Positions 8,308 through 15,546 of a stretch of DNA of 64,000 nt are shown here, piece after piece. This stretch comes from Mycolicibacterium alvei (GTDB lineage Bacteria > Actinomycetota > Actinomycetes > Mycobacteriales > Mycobacteriaceae). The stretch spans positions 2,790,001 to 2,854,000 of the forward strand of contig NZ_AP022565.1 of NCBI RefSeq assembly GCF_010727325.1, written 5' to 3'. The position numbers and the translations under genes were made by a program. The notes below the pieces were generated by a model, which saw only the letters and a list, made by a program, of their open reading frames with translations, searched no databases and was not told where the DNA came from. The first letter of the stretch is position 1; each line of letters begins with the position of its first letter.

Positions 8308-9611
8308 TGCTTGGCCTCCGCGGCGGCGCGGGCCGCTCCGGGCAGCGCGTCGGCGATGCGCTCGAACGCTTTGTCGTCCAATGCCGCTGAGACGAACCAG
8401 GTTTCGAACGCACTGCACGGCGGGTACACGCCAGCTTCCAGCAGGGCGTGGAAGAACGGCGGGAACCGCCAGGTTTCGGTGGCCTTGGCCGCGGCGAAGT
8501 CGTTGACCGGCTCGTCGGTGAAGAACACGCTGAGCATGCTGCCCGCGCGCTGCACCCGGTGCGCCACCCCGGCGTCCGTCAGCGCATCGGTGAACAGTCC
8601 GGCCAGCCGGTCGGCGTTGGCGTCCACCCGGGCGTAGGCGGCGGCGTCGGCGTTGCGCAGCGTGGCCAGGCCCGCCGCCATCGCCACCGGGTTCCCGGAC
8701 AGGGTTCCGGCCTGATAGACCGGCCCCAGCGGGGCCAGGCGCCCCATCACCTCGGCACTGCCACCGAACGCCGCGGCGGGCAGGCCGCCGCTCATCACCT
8801 TGCCGTAAGTGAACAGGTCGGCGTCGACGGGATCCAGGCCGTACCAACCGGCACGGCTCACCCGGAAGCCCGTCATCACCTCGTCGAGGATCAACAGCGC
8901 ACCGTGGGCGGCGGTGATCCGGCGCAATGCGGCGTTGAAGCCGGGCAGCGGCGGCACCGTGCCCATGTTGCCGGGGCTGGCTTCGGTGATGACACAAGCG
9001 ATCTCGTCGCCGAACCGGCCGAAGATCTCTTCCACCGCGGCGACGTTGTTGTAGGGCAGCACGATGGTGTCGGCCGCGGCCGCACCGGTGACACCGGGCG
9101 AGGACGGCAGCCCCAGGGTGGCCACACCCGAACCGGCGTCGGCCAGCAGCGCATCGCTGTGCCCGTGATAGCAGCCGGAGAACTTGATGATCTTGGCGCG
9201 GCCGGTGTAGCCGCGGGCCAGCCGGATCGCGCTCATGGTGGCCTCGGTGCCGGAGTTGACCAGACGTAGCCGCTCGACGGGGGCCACCCGGTTGATGATC
9301 TCGGCGGCCAGTTCGGTCTCCGACGGGGTCGGGGCGCCGAAGCTCAGCCCGTTGACCGCCACCTTCTGCACGGCCTCGACAACCGCGGGATGGGCGTGGC
9401 CGAGCAGCGCCGGTCCCCACGAACAGACCAGGTCGACGTAGCGGTTGTCATCGGCATCGGTCAGCCAGTAGCCCTTGGCCGAGGTGATGAACCGCGGGGT
9501 GCCGCCGACCGAGCTGAAGGCACGCACCGGGGAGTTCACGCCACCGGGGATCACTGCGCAGGCGTCGGCGAACAGCTGGGCCGATCGCTCAGTCTGCTTT
9601 TCCACAGGCAT
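8304..9611 (-). CDS. hemL: Glutamate-1-semialdehyde 2,1-aminomutase
   Basis: A 435-residue PLP enzyme that converts glutamate-1-semialdehyde to 5-aminolevulinate, the second step of the C5 heme pathway begun by HemA at 23.4-24.8 kb. Family motifs include [13 protein letters not shown] near the N-terminus, [17 protein letters not shown] (cofactor phosphate binding), the [10 protein letters not shown] segment and the PLP lysine in [11 protein letters not shown] near residue 270. ATG 9611 is given as start; GTG 9617 two codons upstream is possible. No clear ribosome binding site. A palindrome lies 35 bases upstream (9646-9660). Corresponds to Rv0524. Confidence 0.95.
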   Translation of the reverse strand: MPVEKQTERSAQLFADACAVIPGGVNSPVRAFSSVGGTPRFITSAKGYWLTDADDNRYVDLVCSWGPALLGHAHPAVVEAVQKVAVNGLSFGAPTPSETELAAEIINRVAPVERLRLVNSGTEATMSAIRLARGYTGRAKIIKFSGCYHGHSDALLADAGSGVATLGLPSSPGVTGAAAADTIVLPYNNVAAVEEIFGRFGDEIACVITEASPGNMGTVPPLPGFNAALRRITAAHGALLILDEVMTGFRVSRAGWYGLDPVDADLFTYGKVMSGGLPAAAFGGSAEVMGRLAPLGPVYQAGTLSGNPVAMAAGLATLRNADAAAYARVDANADRLAGLFTDALTDAGVAHRVQRAGSMLSVFFTDEPVNDFAAAKATETWRFPPFFHALLEAGVYPPCSAFETWFVSAALDDKAFERIADALPGAARAAAEAKQ

Positions 9612-9645
9612 GGCCACCAGTGTCCCAGCCGGTGCAAACCCGTCA

Positions 9646-9660
9646 ACTACAGGGTGTAGT
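9646..9660. promoter_or_regulatory. Palindromic candidate operator upstream of hemL
   Basis: Actaca-ggg-tgtagt is a perfect 6-bp inverted repeat with a 3-base centre, ending 35 bases before the hemL ATG on the minus strand. The half-site ACTACA/TGTAGT resembles sites of BlaI/CopY-type winged-helix repressors, but the spacing differs and no such regulator is in the window. It is too short for a terminator. The link to hemL control is inference. Confidence 0.4.
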
Positions 9661-9680
9661 GGTCAGTATCACTTGACCAC
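9659..9680 (-). terminator. Hairpin after the Ddn-like gene
   Basis: Arms gtggtca (9659-9665) and tgaccac (9674-9680) pair perfectly around an 8-base loop, two bases beyond the stop of the minus-strand Ddn-like gene. There is no T-run. It could end that transcript before hemL, or be a second protein site next to the 9646-9660 palindrome. Confidence 0.35.
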
Positions 9681-9681
9681 G

Positions 9682-10068
9682 TCACCCCACCGGCGTCAGC
9701 GCGAACACCGGGTGGTCGGCGTCGTCGGGCAGGTCGCGGAAGTAACCCTCCACCACCTTGCCGGCCAACGGACGGTAGGCCGCGATGATCGGCGCCCGCT
9801 GCTCGACCGGAACCTCGGCCGCGACGTAGCTGGACTTCCCCAACGTCACCTGCGGGTTGGCCCGGATATTGCGCACCCATGCCGATTCACCACGGGTGGA
9901 GACCAGGTACTTCACCCCGTCCACCTCGGGAACCACGACGGGGATCTGCTGTGGTTGCCTGCTGGTCCGGGTGGTGACGGTCAGGGTCTCGCTGTGGCCG
10001 ATACCCGTGGCCATCGCGATCCGGTTGAACACCGTGCGGACGAACCACGGCGGTTTGAGATAGGCCAT
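9682..10068 (-). CDS. Ddn/DUF385-family deazaflavin-dependent oxidoreductase
   Basis: A 128-residue protein of the F420-binding nitroreductase-related family. It has the split-barrel signature: a short N-terminal helix, TLTVTTRTSRQPQQIPVVV, YLVSTRGESAWVRNI (the G-x-x-x-W-x-R-N motif before the cofactor-contact helix) and NPQVTLG. Members reduce quinones or enones with F420H2 at the membrane or have unknown substrates. It lies upstream of hemL on the same strand but is probably separated by a hairpin. Two paralogues follow on the other strand, starting 44 bases past its start codon. Confidence 0.85.
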   Translation of the reverse strand: MAYLKPPWFVRTVFNRIAMATGIGHSETLTVTTRTSRQPQQIPVVVPEVDGVKYLVSTRGESAWVRNIRANPQVTLGKSSYVAAEVPVEQRAPIIAAYRPLAGKVVEGYFRDLPDDADHPVFALTPVG

Positions 10069-10112
10069 GACTTCAGTCTCGGCTCACTCGCCCGGCACGG
10101 CAAGATGGGGCG

Positions 10113-10499
10113 ATGGTGCGATTCTCAGAACGCCGGGCACGGTTCAACCGACGCGTCACCAACCCGATCTTCCGGCCCCTGTCCGGGTACCTGCCGATCT
10201 GGTCGATCATCGAGCACACCGGGAGACGCAGCGGCGCGGTCTACCGCACGCCGGTGACGGTGTTCAGCACCGACGACGGAGTGGCGGTGCTGCTGCCTTA
10301 CGGACGGCAACGAGACTGGGTGAAGAATCTGCAGCGCGCCGGTGGCGGCCGGGTGAAGTTCGAAGGGCGCACCTTCGCCGTGGATCAGCCCCGAATCGTG
10401 CCCACGACCGAGGCCCTGCCACATCTGAAGGCGCCGTGGCGCCAACTGCTGGGGTACGCCGGTGTCGAGCACACGCTGTTGCTCAAGCGAGCCGGCTGA
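10113..10499 (+). CDS. Ddn/DUF385-family protein, first of a tandem pair
   Basis: A 128-residue member of the Ddn-like deazaflavin-dependent family, closer to the next gene than to the minus-strand one. Motifs: NPIFRPLSGYLPIWSIIEH near the N-terminus, TGRRSGAVYRTPV, and LPYGRQRDWVKNLQRAGGG, where W-x-K-N replaces the usual W-x-R-N. Corresponds in position and type to Rv0523c. ATG 10113 follows ATGGGGCG, a weak ribosome binding site. It is divergent from the gene at 9682-10068, so the 44-bp gap must hold both promoters. Confidence 0.82.
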   Translation: MVRFSERRARFNRRVTNPIFRPLSGYLPIWSIIEHTGRRSGAVYRTPVTVFSTDDGVAVLLPYGRQRDWVKNLQRAGGGRVKFEGRTFAVDQPRIVPTTEALPHLKAPWRQLLGYAGVEHTLLLKRAG

Positions 10500-10566
10500 A
10501 GTGGGTGACTGAAAATCCGGCCACAGTAGGTTGTGACCGCCGTCACGGCAGCGATTGAATGGGGCC

Positions 10567-10947
10567 ATGCAACTCCCGCAATGGCTGGCCCGGTTCAATC
10601 GGCACGTAACCAACCCCATCCAGCGACTTTGGGCTGGATGGGCGCCCACATTCGGCATCCTCGAACACGTCGGCCGCAGGTCAGGCACGACATATCGGAC
10701 TCCTCTGACCGTCTTCTCCACCGATACCGGTGTGGCGATCCTGCTGACCTACGGTCCCAACCGCGACTGGCTCAAGAACATCACCGCGGCAGGCGGTGCC
10801 GAGATGCGCCGCCACGGCCGGACCATCCGACTCGCCGATCCTCAAGTGGTGTCCAAGTCCGAGGCTGCACCCCACGTCAAGGGGCCGATGCGGCGGGTAT
10901 TCCCCCGGCTGCCGTTCGAGCAGGCGGTGCTGCTGCGGCGGATCTGA
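10567..10947 (+). CDS. Ddn/DUF385-family protein, second of a tandem pair
   Basis: A 126-residue paralogue of the preceding gene. Shared segments include RFNRHVTNPIQRLW, LEHVGRRSGTTYRTPLTVFS and LLTYGPNRDWLKNITAAGG, so the pair arose by tandem duplication. F420 use is expected from the family but the substrate is unknown. ATG 10567 follows ATGGGGCC; an in-frame ATG at 10555 would add four residues. The 67-bp gap after the first copy suggests co-transcription. Confidence 0.82.
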   Translation: MQLPQWLARFNRHVTNPIQRLWAGWAPTFGILEHVGRRSGTTYRTPLTVFSTDTGVAILLTYGPNRDWLKNITAAGGAEMRRHGRTIRLADPQVVSKSEAAPHVKGPMRRVFPRLPFEQAVLLRRI

Positions 10948-11001
10948 CGCCCACGGGCGCGTCACTGACCGCCGCCCCTCGACGCTCGGCGGTCAGCGGC
11001 C

Positions 11002-11125
11002 GTGAAGGAAGGCGATCAAATGGATCGGAGCCATCGAATTCGTGGCCGACTTCCGCACGGTCGGATGGGGACACGGCGGTTACAACGAGGACCACGAATA
11101 CTACGGCTACCGCATGCCGATCTAG
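11002..11125 (+). pseudogene. Possible small protein gene broken by a one-base insertion
   Basis: From 11006 to the TAG at 11123-11125 one frame reads RKAIKWIGAIEFVADFRTVG followed by a Tyr-rich tail ending YYGYRMPI. Its third codon positions are nearly all G or C, like the true genes here. It has no start codon: TGA lies just upstream at 11003-11005. If one G is removed from GTGAAGGAAGG at 11002, a GTG start joins the frame and gives VKKAIKWIG, a plausible small-protein N-terminus. GTG 11042 is an alternative internal start. The rest of 10948-11239 shows no other gene or clear signal. Confidence 0.3.
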
Positions 11126-11239
11126 GCCCCCGGAGCCCGCCCATTGTGCTGATTCGAAGCGTCGACCGACCGCGGTACGGGGTGCGCGGGCTACCGTCGT
11201 AGCTAGACAACCTTCGGGTGACGACGTGATGGGACGCAG

Positions 11240-12205
11240 ATGCAGAGACAATTGACCGACGCCGAGATCCTCAACGAGCTCGAGCCGGTTGCCGAAGAAG
11301 GCCTCAATCACCATTTGAAGGTCGCCAAGGAGTGGCATCCGCACGACTACGTTCCGTGGGACCTCGGCCGTAACTTCGCGGCGCTGGGCGGCGAAGACTG
11401 GGCACCGGAGCAGTCCGGGCTGTCCGAGGTCGCCAAGGTCGCGATGATCACCAACCTGCTCACCGAGGACAACCTGCCCTCCTATCACCGCGGGGCGGCC
11501 AATCACTTCTCACTCGACCGTGCCTGGGGTCACTGGGTCAACCAGTGGACTGCCGAGGAGAACCGCCACGGCATCGTCATCCGCGATTACCTCGTGGTCA
11601 CCCGCGGAGTGGACCCCGTCGCCCTGGAGCGCATGCGCATGGAGCACATGCGCAACGGATACGACCCCGACGAGGAAGAGCGCGAGATCCACGAGCCAGG
11701 CCCGCTGATGATCTCGGCGTACGCCACCCTGCAGGAACTCGCAACCCGCGTCAGCCACCGCAACACCGGCAAGATCTGCGACGATCCGCTCGCCGAGTCG
11801 ATGCTGCAGCGCGTCGCGACCGACGAGAACCTGCACATGGTGTTCTACCGCAACGTGTTCTCCGCCGGTTTCGACCTCGCCCCCGACCAGGCGATGGAGG
11901 CTGTGTGCGCCATCATCGAAGGCTTCCGGATGCCCGGGCGCGGAATGCCGAACTGGCGGCGCAACAGCGTGATCATGGCCAAGCACGGCATCTACGATCT
12001 GCGTCAGCACCTCGAAGAGGTCGTCATGCCCAACGTCAAGAAGTGGCGGATCTTCGAGCGCAACGACGTGACCGCGGTCGGCGAGAAGCGCCGCGAACAG
12101 TTGGCCACCTACCTGGAGGACCTCGAGAAGCAGGTTCTCAGGTTCGAGGAGCAACGGGACCGCATGCTGGCCCGCGAGGCCGCCAGGGCGGAGCGCTCCG
12201 CGTAA
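11240..12205 (+). CDS. Acyl-[ACP] desaturase, DesA1/DesA2 type
   Basis: A 321-residue soluble diiron desaturase of the plant stearoyl-ACP desaturase family, which puts a double bond into ACP-bound long acyl chains; mycobacterial DesA1 and DesA2 serve mycolic acid synthesis. The two iron-ligand motifs are seen as TAEENRHGIVIRDYL (E-E-x-R-H) and ATDENLHMVFYRN (D-E-x-x-H), with the further Glu in TEDNLPSYH and LQELATRVSHRNTGK. The C-terminus is a charged helix. It is not in the place of desA1 or desA2 of M. tuberculosis, so it looks like an extra paralogue. An MddA-like gene follows on the same strand. Confidence 0.88.
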   Translation: MQRQLTDAEILNELEPVAEEGLNHHLKVAKEWHPHDYVPWDLGRNFAALGGEDWAPEQSGLSEVAKVAMITNLLTEDNLPSYHRGAANHFSLDRAWGHWVNQWTAEENRHGIVIRDYLVVTRGVDPVALERMRMEHMRNGYDPDEEEREIHEPGPLMISAYATLQELATRVSHRNTGKICDDPLAESMLQRVATDENLHMVFYRNVFSAGFDLAPDQAMEAVCAIIEGFRMPGRGMPNWRRNSVIMAKHGIYDLRQHLEEVVMPNVKKWRIFERNDVTAVGEKRREQLATYLEDLEKQVLRFEEQRDRMLAREAARAERSA

Positions 12206-12344
12206 GTAGAGGCACCCGTCGAGTAGCTGCGGACGCGGCCGGTTAGCCCTGTTCACCTGGGGATACAAGGTCTACCGTTGATAGGTCACTACTGCGGCCG
12301 GCAGCAGGGCGCGGCATCTGTCCCATCGGTGGCAGGAGGTCACC

Positions 12345-13115
12345 ATGAAGCGCCTACTCATCATCGGCTACGGCATCGCGAGCTATCTCCTGTTCGTCGT
12401 GTCCTTCCTCTATGCGATCGCCTTCGTCGGCAACTTCGTCGTGCCACGCACGGTCGATTCCGCCATCGCCGCACCCATCGCCGAGGCGGTGCTCGTCAAC
12501 CTTCTGCTGCTGTCGGTGTTCGCCATTCAGCACAGCGTGATGGCCCGGCCGTGGTTCAAGGACCGATGGACGCGGATCGTCCCGCACGCCATCGAACGCA
12601 GCACCTACGTGTTGCTGTCCAGCCTCGCACTGCTCCTTCTGTACTGGCAGTGGCGTACCATGCCCGCGATCGTATGGAACGTGGAATCCACTGCGGGACG
12701 GGCGATTCTGTGGGCACTGTTCTGGGCAGGCTGGGCGACCGTGTTCGCCTCGACGTTCATGATCAACCACTTCGACCTGTTCGGGTTGCGGCAGGTGTGG
12801 CTGAACTGGCGCGGCCGGCCGTATCGCGAACTGGGGTTCCAGACAGTGATGTTCTACCGGGTGATTCGGCACCCGATCATGGCCGGGTTCATCGTCGCGT
12901 TCTGGGCCACCCCGACGATGACCGCGGGCCATCTGCTGTTCGCCGCCGTCAGCACCGCCTACATCCTGGTGGCGATCCAACTCGAAGAACGCGACCTGGT
13001 GGACCACCTGGGTGATCCGTACCTCAACTACCGGCGCCGGGTGGGGATGCTGGTTCCCGGACTGCACGCGGGCCACGACGCCCCCACGCCGAAGGTCAGA
13101 CACCGGCCGGCATAG
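12345..13115 (+). CDS. MddA-like methanethiol S-methyltransferase / NnrU-family membrane protein
   Basis: A 256-residue membrane protein with about six hydrophobic segments. The C-terminal third has the isoprenylcysteine-methyltransferase-like core: FYRVIRHPIMAGF (R-H-P motif), then IQLEERDLVDHLGDPYLNYR, where E-E-x-D-L and the Y-x-x-Y tail are typical of MddA. MddA methylates methanethiol to dimethyl sulfide using S-adenosylmethionine. The start is secure: GCAGGAGG lies eight bases before ATG 12345. A hairpin and T-rich stretch follow the stop. It could be another methyltransferase of the same fold. Confidence 0.78.
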   Translation: MKRLLIIGYGIASYLLFVVSFLYAIAFVGNFVVPRTVDSAIAAPIAEAVLVNLLLLSVFAIQHSVMARPWFKDRWTRIVPHAIERSTYVLLSSLALLLLYWQWRTMPAIVWNVESTAGRAILWALFWAGWATVFASTFMINHFDLFGLRQVWLNWRGRPYRELGFQTVMFYRVIRHPIMAGFIVAFWATPTMTAGHLLFAAVSTAYILVAIQLEERDLVDHLGDPYLNYRRRVGMLVPGLHAGHDAPTPKVRHRPA

Positions 13116-13170
13116 CGGCAGTTCAACGTGGCGTGGCGGTCGAAAACTGCCGACTGGCTTTTAATTTTTT
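13116..13170 (+). terminator. Terminator after the MddA-like gene
   Basis: Arms cggcagtt (13116-13123) and aactgccg (13145-13152) are a perfect 8-bp inverted repeat with a 21-base loop, starting at the base after the stop codon. A T-rich run, cttttaatttttt, follows at 13158-13170. The T-run begins six bases after the stem, so termination may be partial. Confidence 0.5.
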
Positions 13171-13182
13171 CTACGGTATGGT
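13154..13182 (+). promoter_or_regulatory. Candidate promoter for the 42-aa basic protein
   Basis: TATGGT at 13177-13182 is a good -10 box in the extended form CGGTATGGT. CTGGCT at 13154-13159 lies 17 bases upstream as a weak -35. This predicts a start near 13189 and a leader of about 30 bases ahead of ATG 13220. Confidence 0.4.
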
Positions 13183-13219
13183 CGGCCTCAGTGATTGTTT
13201 GCGAGTAAAAGGAGCAACG

Positions 13220-13348
13220 ATGGCTGATAAGAGTCGCGCGCAAAAGAAACCGGCAATGTCGCTCAAAGAACGACGGGCAGCGAAACGGGACAAGGCCGCC
13301 GAGTCCGGCGAGATCATCTCCAGAAGGAAGCGGCCGGAACGCGCGTAG
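13220..13348 (+). CDS. Small basic protein (42 aa)
   Basis: The product starts MADKSRAQKKPAMSLKERRA and is rich in Lys, Arg and Glu, with no hydrophobic segment, so it is a cytoplasmic, highly charged helix or disordered peptide. The start is well supported by AAAAGGAG at 13207-13214, six bases before the ATG. It has its own candidate promoter and is followed by a palindrome and T-rich stretch, so it looks like a one-gene transcript. I recall similar hypothetical proteins in other mycobacteria, but no function. Nucleic-acid binding is possible from its charge; that is inference. Confidence 0.65.
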   Translation: MADKSRAQKKPAMSLKERRAAKRDKAAESGEIISRRKRPERA

Positions 13349-13350
13349 CC

Positions 13351-13370
13351 GCCTGCAGTGCAGGCTTTCT
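13351..13370 (+). terminator. Palindrome and T-rich tail after the 42-aa gene
   Basis: Gcctgca-g-tgcaggc (13351-13365) is a perfect palindrome two bases after the stop, followed by tttct and then gggttt. The usable stem is about five pairs. A weak intrinsic terminator. Confidence 0.4.
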
Positions 13371-13586
13371 GGGTTTACCAGGCTCGGTGCGCGGTACCGC
13401 CGCGACCTGAAAACGGATCGTGACGGAATAGATTCGCACCGAAATTCCGCTATTTCTCGTGGTGATTTTTTGTCACCCGACCGCACGCCACATTATTCGA
13501 TGACCGTGGATTGTCGTGCAAAAAATAATGCGCTATCACCGCATGCCAATTTCCGGAAAAATTCGAGAACGAGTGGTGATTTTGCG

Positions 13587-14204
13587 GTGGCACAACATGA
13601 GGCCGCCGGACCACAGGTGCTGATGTTCGGCTGGCTGACCGACGTGTCCAGGTCGATCGTCGCGGAGCTCGAACGCCACGGCATCGCGGTCCGGCACACA
13701 CACCCGCCCGGTGTTCGGGTGCCCGGGTTCGCATTGAGTGCCGCGGAGATCGACTCGATCGAATCGGTGATCGCGATCTTCGACGGAGACTGGGTGGACT
13801 CCCGTTTCGGGGGCCGTCGGGTGTCGCGTCGGAGGTTACGCGCCGACGCGAACGAAGCATGCGAGTTGGCGACCGCAACGGCCCTCACCGTGGGGGCGCG
13901 TCGGGTCCTGTTGATCTGCGACGCCCGGCGGCTACCTCCTGGCCGCCGGGCGATCGCGCTGCAGTGGACCCGTGGCCTCACACACCGGATCAGCTACGAA
14001 TGCCTGGTCAACGGATTGCCCGAACTCGTGGCCCGCTATGCGGTGCTCGACACCGACGACGTTCGCGACGTCGCGGATGCCGTCGTGACCTGGCAGCAGG
14101 GCGCCGCCGCCGATAATCGGCGGCGGTGGCCGCTGAACCCGGTGGTGGGCGGTACCGAGGTCACGCCTGCCAGTTCAGCACCTCGCCGGACCCCGCTGTC
14201 ATGA
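13587..14204 (+). CDS. Protein of unknown function (about 205 aa)
   Basis: I do not recognise this protein. From GTG 13587 it reads VAQHEAAGPQVLMFGWLTDV and has alternating hydrophobic strands and helices (VLMFGW, VIAIFDGDWV, RVLLICDARRLPP, RYAVLDTDDV) suggesting a Rossmann-like alpha/beta fold; no nucleotide-binding Gly motif is obvious. A longer frame begins at 13470, but 13470-13586 is AT-rich and reads like non-coding DNA, so the later GTG is preferred; GAGTGGTG at 13571-13578 may act as its ribosome binding site. The 3' end overlaps the convergent PPOX gene by 44 bp. The region 13366-13586 holds no other gene. Confidence 0.5.
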   Translation: MAQHEAAGPQVLMFGWLTDVSRSIVAELERHGIAVRHTHPPGVRVPGFALSAAEIDSIESVIAIFDGDWVDSRFGGRRVSRRRLRADANEACELATATALTVGARRVLLICDARRLPPGRRAIALQWTRGLTHRISYECLVNGLPELVARYAVLDTDDVRDVADAVVTWQQGAAADNRRRWPLNPVVGGTEVTPASSAPRRTPLS

Positions 14205-14667
14205 CGGTGCCCGGCATCACCCGCAGCCGGTAAGGAGTCAACCGCAGTGCCGCGAACTGATCCGAGGTCGGCCCGTTGCTCCATTGCGGGATGATGTGCG
14301 GGTCATAGCCCACCGGCGCCGGGCCGTTGGCGAAGCGGTCCCACACCTGCGTGCAGGTCTCGTCGTCGGTGTACCACTCCACGAGGCAGTCCGCCGCGCA
14401 CGTGTCGTGGTTGGTAGTCCAGTAACTGACCGAGACATACGGATGCACCGCCAGATGCGCCCGCTTGACCGGGCTGGGCACGGTGGCGATCCACCCGAAC
14501 AGATCGGTGCCGTCCCACTCCCAGATCGGATGCAGGATCCGACTGCGGGGTTGACCGTCGGCGTCGACCGTGGCCACCGACGCCCACACGATCTCGTGGG
14601 CCATCGTCACGAAAGTAGGCGCAATTCGTTCGAGCGGGGCCGCAGTCACACCAGCCACAGTAGGCAT
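14161..14667 (-). CDS. Pyridoxamine 5'-phosphate oxidase-like (PPOX) split-barrel protein
   Basis: A 168-residue flavin- or F420-binding split-barrel protein. The pattern VWASVATVDADGQPRSRILHP, then DLFGWIATVPSPVKRAHL, then VSVSYW is characteristic of PPOX-class proteins, where the R-x-x-L segment and the K-R helix contact the cofactor phosphate. The substrate is unknown. It runs convergent to the unknown gene at 13587-14204, overlapping by 44 bp. The start ATG 14667 has no strong ribosome binding site. Confidence 0.78.
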   Translation of the reverse strand: MPTVAGVTAAPLERIAPTFVTMAHEIVWASVATVDADGQPRSRILHPIWEWDGTDLFGWIATVPSPVKRAHLAVHPYVSVSYWTTNHDTCAADCLVEWYTDDETCTQVWDRFANGPAPVGYDPHIIPQWSNGPTSDQFAALRLTPYRLRVMPGTVMTAGSGEVLNWQA

Positions 14668-14697
14668 CGGCCAGACGATGGGGAGACGGGTTCGCGG

Positions 14698-14892
14698 TTA
14701 CCGCTCGCCATCGCGCCGGCCGTAGATCGGTTTACCGTCGTCGTCCAGCCAGTCGTTGACAGCGGTGCCCGAGACCGTGCCAAGGCTGCCGGGCAGGGTG
14801 GCGGTCGGCCGGGACTCGTCATACGACTGCATGATCCGTTCGGCTTCTTTGTGGTGTTGTTCGGTGACAGGTGGCGGCTTCTCGGTACTCAT
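14698..14892 (-). CDS. Small hypothetical protein (64 aa)
   Basis: The product starts MSTEKPPPVTEQHHKEAERI and ends in DWLDDDGKPIYGRRDGER. It is hydrophilic with no membrane segment, so cytoplasmic. ATG 14892 is preceded by GTGAGGT, a reasonable ribosome binding site. No family recognised. It sits between the PPOX gene (30 bases downstream) and the TetR gene on the same strand. Confidence 0.5.
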   Translation of the reverse strand: MSTEKPPPVTEQHHKEAERIMQSYDESRPTATLPGSLGTVSGTAVNDWLDDDGKPIYGRRDGER

Positions 14893-14955
14893 ACCTCACG
14901 GCTGCCCGGAAATACGCGCCGCCAAACAACACTTGGCGCCACCCGTCGATGGCAA

Positions 14956-15546
14956 TCAGGCGGTGACGGTACGAACCGAGAGCGGCAGACTGGGCAGGAA
15001 ATGGCGGGTGGCGAACGCCCGGATGTCCTCGGGGGTGTCGAGGGGTTCGACGCTGGGCAGCAGCAGGACCATCCCCGCGTAGCGCAGGATGGTGTCGGCC
15101 AGGTCGTTCACCGCCTGCTCGCCGATCCGGTCGGCGAACCCGGCCGGGAAGATCACCTTGAGCGCAGCAGCCATCCGCTCGATCGCCGCGCCGTAGTGGG
15201 TGTGCAGCATCTCCATGACCAGGGCCGGCTCGTCCGCGATCAGCTTGTTGAGGACATGATGACGACGGAACCGCAGGATCGACAACGTGAACGCCTCGAC
15301 GTAGTAATTCGATTGCGGCCCGGCATTTTTCAATTCATGGGCGATATCGGAGAACAGCGCGACGTTCTCCCGCTCGATCACGGCGGCAACGAGTTCGTCA
15401 CGGTTGGTGAATCGGCGATAGATCGTGGTGCGGCTGACCCCGGCCCGGCGCGCGACATCGTCGAGCGCGACGCGGCGCAGGCCGTGCCGCTCGAATTCGA
15501 CGAGGGCCGCGTCCAGGATGCCCTGCACCGGATCAGCTTTGGGCAT
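14956..15546 (-). CDS. TetR-family transcriptional regulator
   Basis: A 196-residue regulator. The N-terminal helix-turn-helix is clear: [20 protein letters not shown], then [22 protein letters not shown]. The C-terminal ligand domain is all-helical and diverse as usual. ATG 15546 lies inside the end of the MpaB-like gene (14-bp overlap) and is preceded by AAAAGGG, so the two are translated from one message. The likely target is the palindrome at 16410-16425 in front of this two-gene unit, which would make it an autorepressor whose ligand is the oxygenase substrate or product; this is inference. Confidence 0.85.
   Translation of the reverse strand: MPKADPVQGILDAALVEFERHGLRRVALDDVARRAGVSRTTIYRRFTNRDELVAAVIERENVALFSDIAHELKNAGPQSNYYVEAFTLSILRFRRHHVLNKLIADEPALVMEMLHTHYGAAIERMAAALKVIFPAGFADRIGEQAVNDLADTILRYAGMVLLLPSVEPLDTPEDIRAFATRHFLPSLPLSVRTVTA

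Noticed and set aside
9682..10068. Calling the minus-strand Ddn-like protein the nitroimidazole-activating Ddn itself
   Set aside because: The family is broad and the residues seen do not identify the Ddn orthologue; Ddn lies elsewhere in known mycobacteria.
13470..13586. Longer start for the unknown gene at 13587
   Set aside because: The added stretch is AT-rich with uncharacteristic codons; the downstream GTG has a better context.
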